Assembly (NCBI RefSeq): GCF_007197645.1
Contig: NZ_VKGK01000004.1
Span: forward strand, 62,001 to 126,000
Source of the DNA: Shewanella hanedai
Lineage (GTDB): Bacteria; Pseudomonadota; Gammaproteobacteria; Enterobacterales; Shewanellaceae
Reading direction: 5' to 3'
DNA: 64,000 bases
Below the pieces are notes generated by a model that had not been told where the DNA came from, ran no database searches, and was given only the letters and a program-made list of their open reading frames with translations. Each line of letters opens with the position of its first letter. Position 1 is the stretch's first letter. Both the position numbers and the translations under genes were made by a program. Of the stretch, positions 16,634 to 23,155 are shown one piece after another.

Positions 16634-18073
16634 ATGAATATGCCAATTCAACAAACTGAAGATGAAGTCACTAAGGGAGTGAACTTAACCGAGTTACTTC
16701 AATCTCAGCAGCAAAGCTACCGTTCTCAACCTGCGCCAACTTATGAACTCAGAATCAAACAACTCAGTGCAATTAAAACTGCCCTACTCAAATTTAAGCA
16801 GCCGTTAGCCGAAGCGCTAAACCGAGACTATGGCAGTCGTTCTCTGGATGACACCTTAATCTCAGATATCATGCCCTGCATTAACAACGTCAATTACAGC
16901 CTTAAAAATCTTAAAAAGTGGATGAAACCAAGCCATCGCCATGCAGGCCTCTTACTTGCTCCCGCTAAGGTTAAAGTCCAATACCAGCCCGTAGGCGTTG
17001 TGGGCATTATCGTGCCGTGGAACTTTCCGGTCATGCTCTCCGTGGGTCCTTTGATCACGGCAATCTCTGCTGGTAATCGTGCCATGTTAAAGCTGTCAGA
17101 ATTCACGCCTGAAACCAATAAAGTGATCACAGAGATGTTAACCAGCATTTTTGATGAAACCACTGTCGCAGTCGTTGAGGGAGAGGCTGATGTTGCTGCT
17201 GAGTTCTCTTCACTGCCTTTTGATCACTTGCTCTTTACCGGCTCTACCACCGTCGGGCGTCATGTGATGCGAGCAGCAGCAGCCAACTTAACCCCAGTAA
17301 CACTTGAGCTTGGCGGAAAATCACCCGTGCTTGTGGCGCCAGATATGCCAATCGATACCGCTGTTGAGCGTATGATCTATGGTAAGTGTCTCAACTCAGG
17401 ACAGATCTGTGTCGCACCTGATTACGTATTAGTGCCAAAAGCTAAACAGGCTGAATTTATCGCGGCCTACCAAAAGAAGTTTAACGCCATGTATGGCAAG
17501 GTTAGCGACAATAATGATTACGGCTCAATCATCAATGAGCGCCAGTTCGATCGTTTAACCTCTGTGTTAGAAGATGCAAAAGCTAAAGGCGCCACTGTAG
17601 TGAGCGCTAACGGTGAAGAGATCAACACCGCCAAACGAAAAATCCCCACTCAGCTCATCACCAATGTCAGCGATGAAATGACCTTGATGCAAGATGAGAT
17701 TTTTGGGCCGCTTCTACCAATCATAGGTTACGACTCCTTAGATGAAGCGATTGTTTATATCAATGACAGACCACGTCCATTGGCACTCTACTTGATGAGC
17801 TTTAACCAACAAACTCAAGACTTAGTGCTGACTCACACCCATTCAGGTGGTGTATGCATTAATGAAACGGTCTTTCATGTCGCAGCCGATGATGCGCCAT
17901 TTGGCGGTATTGGTCCCTCAGGTATGGGCCACTACCATGGTAAAGAGGGATTCCTCACCTTAAGCCATGCTAAAACAGTATTGAGCAGAGGCAAGCTAAA
18001 CACAGGTAAGTTTGTCCACCCGCCATACGGCACGGGTATCCAGGCCATGTTATATAAGCTATTTTTACGTTAA
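16634..18073 (+). CDS. calB: Coniferyl aldehyde dehydrogenase-like enzyme
   Basis: 479 residues, NAD(P)-dependent aldehyde dehydrogenase. Visible are VPWNFP with the oxyanion Asn130, LELGGKSP with Glu225, GQICV with the nucleophile Cys259, and EIFGP. The length, the hydrophobic C-terminus (IQAMLYKLFLR) and the sequence around the active site match the CalB/coniferyl aldehyde dehydrogenase group, which in practice acts on various long-chain or aromatic aldehydes; the name is by homology. GAGCGAGCGG is upstream. It is probably repressed by the TetR protein encoded next, through the palindrome in its promoter. Confidence 0.85.
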   Translation: MNMPIQQTEDEVTKGVNLTELLQSQQQSYRSQPAPTYELRIKQLSAIKTALLKFKQPLAEALNRDYGSRSLDDTLISDIMPCINNVNYSLKNLKKWMKPSHRHAGLLLAPAKVKVQYQPVGVVGIIVPWNFPVMLSVGPLITAISAGNRAMLKLSEFTPETNKVITEMLTSIFDETTVAVVEGEADVAAEFSSLPFDHLLFTGSTTVGRHVMRAAAANLTPVTLELGGKSPVLVAPDMPIDTAVERMIYGKCLNSGQICVAPDYVLVPKAKQAEFIAAYQKKFNAMYGKVSDNNDYGSIINERQFDRLTSVLEDAKAKGATVVSANGEEINTAKRKIPTQLITNVSDEMTLMQDEIFGPLLPIIGYDSLDEAIVYINDRPRPLALYLMSFNQQTQDLVLTHTHSGGVCINETVFHVAADDAPFGGIGPSGMGHYHGKEGFLTLSHAKTVLSRGKLNTGKFVHPPYGTGIQAMLYKLFLR

Positions 18074-18219
18074 CAGTCGGCGGTAAAACACGATGTCGGT
18101 TAAAAGCTGACTACTGAAACTAGTTCAGAATGACATTAGAGTTGCATCCTGAGTGTATCTCAGGATCTAGCTTTGTTCTGTTAGTTATGAAAAGTCATTC
18201 GAAGAGAATTAAGTATTAG

Positions 18220-18795
18220 ATGAGTAAACCAGATAAAAAACAGGCTATTTTAGACACCGCACTCACACTATTCGTCAGCCAAGGGTTTTATGCGACCTCT
18301 ACGGCTTCGATTGCCAAAAAAGCGGGAGTTGCAACCGGTACACTTTTTCATCACTTCCCCTCGAAAGATGAACTGATGAAACACCTGTTTCTCTCGATAA
18401 AGCAAGAGTTTGCTGACGCGATTACAGCGTCGATTAAAGACAGCGGCGATCTAAAACAAGATGCAGAGCACCTTTGGTACAGTGCTATTCAGTGGGCCAT
18501 CGATTACCCACTTAAACAGGAGTTTTTCCAACAATACTCCATGTCGCCGTCCATCGCCATTGAGATCAGAGAGCAAGCGATGAACTCAATATTGAGCTTT
18601 ATGGGCAACTTAATGCAGCAAGGGCAAACTCAAGGGTTGTTTGCCTCTTACCCGCTCACCTTGATGCAAGATAATTGTCACGGTCAATACTTAGCGGCCA
18701 CCCGTTACTTTCTCGATAATCCTGAAAAGTGGCAAGTGGACACTCATAAACAAGCCAGCTTTTCAATGTTTTGGAATGCTATGGTGCAAAGCTAA
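18220..18795 (+). CDS. TetR-family transcriptional repressor
   Basis: 191 residues. The N-terminal helix-turn-helix is complete: KKQAILDTALTLFVSQGFYA, then TSTASIAKKAGVATGTLFHH followed by FPSKDELM. The C-terminal ligand domain is helical. It lies 146 bp after the dehydrogenase gene in the same direction and may be cotranscribed or have its own promoter. Expected to sense an aldehyde, alcohol or fatty-acid-like ligand and to bind the ACCGAC/GTCGGT palindrome upstream of the dehydrogenase (inference). Confidence 0.9.
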   Translation: MSKPDKKQAILDTALTLFVSQGFYATSTASIAKKAGVATGTLFHHFPSKDELMKHLFLSIKQEFADAITASIKDSGDLKQDAEHLWYSAIQWAIDYPLKQEFFQQYSMSPSIAIEIREQAMNSILSFMGNLMQQGQTQGLFASYPLTLMQDNCHGQYLAATRYFLDNPEKWQVDTHKQASFSMFWNAMVQS

Positions 18796-18804
18796 ACACT
18801 CACT

Positions 18805-18843
18805 TATCCCGCTTTAACGAATACCGTTCGTTAAAGTGGGATA
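18805..18843. terminator. Long hairpin between convergent tetR and lipoprotein genes
   Basis: Arms of 17 bp at 18805-18821 and 18827-18843 (TATCCCGCTTTAACGAA paired with TTCGTTAAAGTGGGATA, one G-U), loop of 5. There is no U-tail, but it is very stable and sits exactly between converging genes. Confidence 0.6.
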
Positions 18844-18853
18844 ATCGTTATGA

Positions 18854-19369
18854 CTACTGACACTCAGCTAATAATTGTTGGAAATGTGCACCTAAGTCTT
18901 GGCTGGCAAACTCACGACTCGATGCGACCATCTGCTGTAGGCTCTCTAATCCTTGCTCCATACCTTGATCTGCCACTATCTGCTTCGCATACACAGCAGC
19001 ATCAGCGCCCTTCTGTAATAAGTTAGAGACCATCTCAAAGCTGATATCTTGCTCCATTAAGCCTTGTAATTCGTTTAGAAGCTCAGCAACTTGCGCCGAC
19101 TCAACCAGTGACCCCTCAACATTGATAAACTCCCCTAACGGATCGCTATCAAGCTTACCAGCCACACAGGCGGCAACACTGCCAGCTTCAGCACCGGTAG
19201 CAACCGCATCAAGGCCCTGACTACGGATCTGCTCAATGACTAACTGAAGCTGTTCATTCTTGGCTAACCAAGCTTGTTCAAGCTGTTGTTTTTCATCAAG
19301 GTCGAAATAACCACAACCACTTAAACTGAGCAGCAACATCCCAGGTACAACAAGCGTTTTAAATGACAT
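18854..19369 (-). CDS. Hypothetical lipoprotein
   Basis: 171 residues with signal peptide and lipobox LSGC (Cys about 19). The mature part is mostly helical and Gln/Glu-rich (QQLEQAWLAKNEQLQLVIEQ ...), with VAACVAGKLDSDP resembling small surface repeats. No named domain is recognised. Monocistronic, with the converging tetR hairpin just after the stop. Probably periplasmic or outer-membrane attached; function unknown. Confidence 0.7.
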   Translation of the reverse strand: MSFKTLVVPGMLLLSLSGCGYFDLDEKQQLEQAWLAKNEQLQLVIEQIRSQGLDAVATGAEAGSVAACVAGKLDSDPLGEFINVEGSLVESAQVAELLNELQGLMEQDISFEMVSNLLQKGADAAVYAKQIVADQGMEQGLESLQQMVASSREFASQDLGAHFQQLLAECQ

Positions 19370-19463
19370 GAATCCATCTCCAAAACAGGCACTAGATGCC
19401 CAGTATTATACCTCTGTTATAGGGCGCTGACTTTTAATCATTGTTAATCTTGAGCAAAGTAAA

Positions 19464-19964
19464 CTAAAGCGGTCTAAAACCAGCAAAAGTAACTGGCTTA
19501 TCATTTAATTGTGGCGCTAATTGCGACAACAGATTCGGCTCACTCTTCTTGCTTGAGCAACCACAACCACCAGCTGAACCACCACAGCCGCTGCCACAAC
19601 CGCCTTTCTTCTCATGATTTAAGCATTCACGACCTTGCTCCACATCCACTAAGCGACGAGAGAGATCGATGGCAGCAGAAAACAGTTCAGTTAACTCCAT
19701 ATTACGATTGCATCGACTCACGCTAATGCCCGCAGCAAGCAGCTTACCTAATATGCGCTGACCAATCTCTTCAACAAGTACAATCGACGTACCTTGGTCT
19801 TTAATCAGGGTTAACATGGCTTTTTTAGCGCTACAGCTGCCAGCTAATGCGGGGTTGTCGAAACGTGCAATTAATTGCTGTTGTTCATTATAAAAAGCAA
19901 TTTCTTTGGCTTTAGTAAAATGGCTCGCCAATCTACCTCTACTCAGTGGTACTGCAATAATCAT
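19464..19964 (-). CDS. NifX/NafY-like dinitrogenase cofactor-binding domain protein
   Basis: 166 residues. The N-terminal 100 match the dinitrogenase iron-molybdenum cofactor biosynthesis domain (IIAVPLSRGRLASHFTKAKE, ... GTSIVLVEEIGQRILGKLLAAGI). A Cys/Gly-rich tail (GGCGSGCGGSAGGCGCSSKK in the last third) looks like a metal site. No nitrogenase genes are in view, and Shewanella relatives carry such proteins without nitrogen fixation, so a general Fe-S or metal-cluster handling role is more likely (inference). The next gene upstream is an RRF-labelled protein 110 bp away in the same direction. Confidence 0.75.
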   Translation of the reverse strand: MIIAVPLSRGRLASHFTKAKEIAFYNEQQQLIARFDNPALAGSCSAKKAMLTLIKDQGTSIVLVEEIGQRILGKLLAAGISVSRCNRNMELTELFSAAIDLSRRLVDVEQGRECLNHEKKGGCGSGCGGSAGGCGCSSKKSEPNLLSQLAPQLNDKPVTFAGFRPL

Positions 19965-20076
19965 TCTATCTACCTGTTGTTACTTGCAAATAAATTGATA
20001 TTACGCCCACAGAAAGTGGCTTACTGTGAGTCAATCTGCATGTCAGGTGTTTTTATCTGAGCTTTTATTAAAATAT

Positions 20077-20466
20077 TTACCAAGAATCTGCATCAAAGCG
20101 CGCAGTTCTGGCTTCTGTCATTGTGCAATCTGTTATGTGTATCAATTCAGCAAGGGTGATATTGGGATTGTCAGTGATCAGACGAACCAACTTGGCATCA
20201 AGCGGTTCTAGCTTGTCGCTATGATCAAGTAAAGCGGTGGTGATTTTTTGTATAAGATAACGAAATTTATCACCATTTTCTATTTTCAATGTGACTGAAA
20301 ACTGTTGAATCTTGATGGCTTCACCAGAAACGCCCCAATTTCTGGAACGTCGCACACGCTTAAGCTCACAGTCATGTTGCAGTGCAATGTCTTTGGCCTG
20401 TTTTACCTCTTCCCTGCCTATTCTATGAATAAGGGAAGGCAGTGAGATGGTGATTTTATCATTCAT
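20077..20466 (-). CDS. Hypothetical protein annotated in relatives as ribosome-recycling-factor family
   Basis: 129 residues: SLPSLIHRIGREEVKQAKDI, then CELKRVRRSRNWGVSGEA and a C-terminal region with ITDNPNITLAELIHITDCT. I recall the same opening (ITIxLPSLIHRIG) in Vibrio and Shewanella proteins labelled ribosome recycling factor family; it is not the canonical 185-residue RRF and lacks its two-domain layout. The C-terminal 40 residues look like a small helix-turn-helix. It may be cotranscribed with the NifX-like gene, 110 bp downstream. Confidence 0.6.
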   Translation of the reverse strand: MNDKITISLPSLIHRIGREEVKQAKDIALQHDCELKRVRRSRNWGVSGEAIKIQQFSVTLKIENGDKFRYLIQKITTALLDHSDKLEPLDAKLVRLITDNPNITLAELIHITDCTMTEARTARFDADSW

Positions 20467-20775
20467 AACAGCATCTCATTTACTCTTGTATTTGCCAGAA
20501 TAAACTATTCCTCTAACGAACCTCTCATCTTATGCAGTCCCGACATAAAATAAATCAAAATAATTCTGTACAATAAAAATTTATCGGGTAGTATTCAAAT
20601 CACTCGGCTGTTTAGAGTTATTAGTGAACATAAAGTAAAAAGTAAAATCTCAGAATTTCTTCGTCATTGTTGTTATCCTCAGTTTTCCCTTATCTTCATC
20701 GCCACATTAAATAATTCAATTTCAGCTCATCGCATACTGCGATAATTTTATGAATTTAATTATAAGGGACACATC
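20467..20775. promoter_or_regulatory. Promoter and long 5' leader of the cold-shock gene
   Basis: 309 bp between divergent genes. The right part is probably the structured leader of the csp mRNA, as in cspA-type genes. A short hairpin ATCGCA-TAC-TGCGAT is at 20729-20743, and AAGGGA stands before the ATG. No ORF is present. Confidence 0.5.
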
Positions 20776-20988
20776 ATGTCTAATTCAACAACTGGTATCG
20801 TAAAATGGTTCAACGAAGATAAAGGTTTTGGTTTCATTACTCAAGACAATGGCGGCGCTGACGTGTTCGTTCACTTCCGTTCAATCGCTTCTGAAGGTTT
20901 CAAGACTTTAGCAGAAGGCCAGAAAGTATCTTTCGAAGTAGAGCAGGGTCAAAAAGGCCCTCAAGCAGCTAACGTAGTTGGTCTGTAA
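20776..20988 (+). CDS. Cold-shock protein, CspA family
   Basis: 70 residues, one OB-fold cold-shock domain. RNP1 is KGFGFIT and RNP2 is VFVHF, preceded by [10 protein letters not shown]. It binds single-stranded nucleic acid and acts as an RNA chaperone. Which paralogue it is (CspA, C, D or G) cannot be decided here. AAGGGA ribosome binding site 7 nt upstream; a strong terminator 10 bp after the stop makes it monocistronic. The long untranslated leader suggests cold or growth-phase control. Confidence 0.95.
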   Translation: MSNSTTGIVKWFNEDKGFGFITQDNGGADVFVHFRSIASEGFKTLAEGQKVSFEVEQGQKGPQAANVVGL

Positions 20989-20998
20989 TTTCGAAAGT

Positions 20999-21036
20999 TG
21001 ACGTAAATGGTTTAATGACCATTTACGTCATTTTTA
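20999..21036 (+). terminator. Rho-independent terminator of the csp gene
   Basis: Perfect 13-bp arms TGACGTAAATGGT (20999-21011) and ACCATTTACGTCA (21018-21030), loop of 6, followed by TTTTT. Confidence 0.9.
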
Positions 21037-21330
21037 AATCGATCGTTAAACATCGATTGTAGAACAATTTTTAATCGTCAATTTATACCGTATCTGCGAA
21101 AATATTAACATTTCAATCATCTGCTTTTTGTATATGTCGTTAGGTTTCTCATTCACTTCGTTATATCCCTATAAATAAACATTAATACTAAACGTACCCA
21201 GCTTAAGACTAATTTCACTTTGTCGTTTTTATGTCCTATTCAAGCTGATAAATTATTCAAACTTGAAGCTACTTATGTTTCAAAAATTAAAAACACAAAC
21301 ACAAACACACTCAATACTGAAAGGTAATAA
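21037..21330. other. Intergenic region upstream of the small hypothetical gene
   Basis: About 290 bp, AT-rich, no gene seen. The end includes a stretch of repeated AAACACA and GAAAGGTAATAA, which gives the ribosome binding site for the next gene. Confidence 0.35.
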
Positions 21331-21540
21331 ATGAAAATAAATTTTAATATTTTTAAAGGCAACATCTCTTGGAACGCGCTAATCCACCAGTTAAATGGTG
21401 ATGTACTATTACGTCATGTTTCAATGAAAGGTAATCTAGATAGCAGGAATGTAGATTTCGCCTATTGTGACGAAACTTGCCAAGGTAAGATCTTAAACGA
21501 TGAAAATAAGCTTATCGGTAACTTCTCTGTCTCCTACTAG
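21331..21540 (+). CDS. Small hypothetical protein
   Basis: 69 residues: MKINFNIFKGNISWNALIHQ... a beta-rich, soluble protein with two Cys in YCDETC. GAAAGG precedes the ATG. No family recognised. Conserved neighbourhood cannot be judged. The gene is followed by a nested hairpin at 21561-21641, which may be its terminator. Its coding status rests on the ribosome binding site and composition only. Confidence 0.45.
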   Translation: MKINFNIFKGNISWNALIHQLNGDVLLRHVSMKGNLDSRNVDFAYCDETCQGKILNDENKLIGNFSVSY

Positions 21541-21560
21541 TCTTTTACATAGACACGCAT

Positions 21561-21641
21561 ATTAGAAAGAGCCCTCTTCATAAGAGATTTATGCAAGAGA
21601 TTGATTTAAAAATAAATCATCTCCCTCACACTCTTTCTAAT
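21561..21641. repeat. Nested inverted repeat after the small hypothetical gene
   Basis: Outer arms ATTAGAAAGAG (21561-21571) and CTCTTTCTAAT (21631-21641) are perfect. Inside, TGATTTA-AAAA-TAAATCA (21602-21619) is a second perfect hairpin that extends with GAGA/TCTC. It may be a terminator, an RNA element, or a small mobile remnant. Confidence 0.5.
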
Positions 21642-21682
21642 AAGTAGGCATTTCTTAAAACACCTACTCCCCTAACATTAAT

Positions 21683-23011
21683 TTACTTGCGTTCAGCAAT
21701 TGCTTTCGCCATGGCTGCATCGGCAATCAATTCAAGTTTAGCCAAATCGATATCTTTGTGGGACTCACAGATAAACCAAGGCTCACGTGAATCAGGCTCT
21801 AACATGATACCGCTCTTAATCAAGTTATGAGCAAACTCGGTATATAAGTTGCTGTCAGTCTTCTTCCAGTCACGATAGTTTTGCGGTACCTGGCAACCAA
21901 AATGAATACCGAACATCGCATCAGGGCCAGCAAACTGGTGCTCAATACCGTGCTTGGTAAATACGCGAGATAACACCTGTTGAATATCGGCACCGGCTTT
22001 ATTGATGCTGTCATAGGCATTGGTTTCATTCAAAATGGTTAGCGTTGCTTTAGCTGCACTTAATGCAATCATGTTCGCGGTATAAGTACCACCATGAGTG
22101 ACCCCCTTTTTCCCGAAGCTGATCACGTCCATAATATCGCTACGACCACCGAAGGCAGCAACAGGATACCCATTGCCCATCGCCTTAGCGTAAGTCGTGA
22201 GGTCGGCGTGGATACCATAAAGCTCTTGTGCACCACCTTTAGCCACACGAAAACCCGTTTTAACTTCATCCATGATCAATAGTGTGCCATTGGCATCACA
22301 CATATCACGCAATTTCTGCATGTACTCTTGCGAGGATGCGATGCTGCCACAGTTACCCAATATCGGCTCTATGACGATGGCGGCAATATCATCACCAACA
22401 CGAGTGAAGACTTCATCGATTGCAGCAAAATCATTGAGAGGAACGGTTTCCAGATGCTCACGACTCGCTTCAGGAATTCCGCCACCAAAAGCGGTGATCT
22501 TTGGTGCTGCTTGGGTTTCGCTATCCCAATTATCAACATCTGATTTCCACATCATCTCATCGTAGAGGCCATGAAAACCGCCTTCAACGACCACAATCTT
22601 GTTACGATTCGTAAAACCACGAGCTGTGCGTACTGCACCAATCACCGCTTCAGTTCCTGAGTTAGCAAAACGCATCTTTTCAATATTTGGACACATCTGC
22701 TTTATCAGTTCAATAACTTGAGAATCAAGCTCGGTTGAGAATCCTGAAATTGTGCCACGTTCAGTGATCGCTGCCACGACTTCTTGATCCACTCTGCTAT
22801 CACGGTAACCCAAGATAATAGGTCCGTATGCTAGGCGGAAATCGATAAACTGCTGGTCGTCAGCATCTGTGATCGTACAGCCTAAGCTACTCTTAACGAA
22901 TACAGTGTTCTCTTCGCCCCAATAACGGTAGCTATCGGCGACACCTAAAGGCATGTTGTTGTGGGCTTGTTTTAGTAGTGCACTGGTGGCTGGTTTATCA
23001 GCATTGCTCAT
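21683..23011 (-). CDS. Class III aminotransferase, glutamate-1-semialdehyde-aminomutase-like
   Basis: 442 residues, PLP-dependent fold type I. The cofactor Lys is in TYAKAMGNGYP and the Asp-containing stretch LLIMDEVKTGFR precedes it; MRFANSGTEAVIGAVRTARG binds the phosphate. It resembles GSA aminomutase (HemL) but the HemL gene is expected elsewhere, and the sequence is closer to the broad aspartate aminotransferase family of secondary metabolism, so the substrate is not assigned. It starts 145 bp downstream of glnD on the same strand with a hairpin between, so it is probably a separate transcript. Confidence 0.85.
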   Translation of the reverse strand: MSNADKPATSALLKQAHNNMPLGVADSYRYWGEENTVFVKSSLGCTITDADDQQFIDFRLAYGPIILGYRDSRVDQEVVAAITERGTISGFSTELDSQVIELIKQMCPNIEKMRFANSGTEAVIGAVRTARGFTNRNKIVVVEGGFHGLYDEMMWKSDVDNWDSETQAAPKITAFGGGIPEASREHLETVPLNDFAAIDEVFTRVGDDIAAIVIEPILGNCGSIASSQEYMQKLRDMCDANGTLLIMDEVKTGFRVAKGGAQELYGIHADLTTYAKAMGNGYPVAAFGGRSDIMDVISFGKKGVTHGGTYTANMIALSAAKATLTILNETNAYDSINKAGADIQQVLSRVFTKHGIEHQFAGPDAMFGIHFGCQVPQNYRDWKKTDSNLYTEFAHNLIKSGIMLEPDSREPWFICESHKDIDLAKLELIADAAMAKAIAERK

Positions 23012-23102
23012 ATTGTTATCTGTCTACATCATAAAAAGTCTGGCACGTATGATACAGGTCACAATAATGCATTGCCATATAACGGATGGAGTAATGCAGT
23101 GC

Positions 23103-23131
23103 CATCCACCTTAAACGGGGACAGGTGGATG
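23103..23131 (-). terminator. Hairpin after glnD
   Basis: Arms CATCCACCT (23103-23111) and AGGTGGATG (23123-23131), 25 bp beyond the glnD stop on the minus strand. No clear U-tail. Just left of it, TAATGCATTGCCAT and TAATGCAGTGCCAT form a direct repeat 26 bp apart (23066-23105), upstream of the aminotransferase start. Confidence 0.5.
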
Positions 23132-23155
23132 ACACTCTGAATAGTAACCAGTTTG

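Noticed and set aside
19464-19964. Nitrogen fixation locus
   Set aside because: Only a NifX-like domain is present; no nifHDK, nifB or nifEN in the window.
21683-23011. hemL (glutamate-1-semialdehyde aminomutase)
   Set aside because: Similar fold, but the sequence around the substrate pocket and the isolated context do not support heme synthesis; kept as a generic class III aminotransferase.
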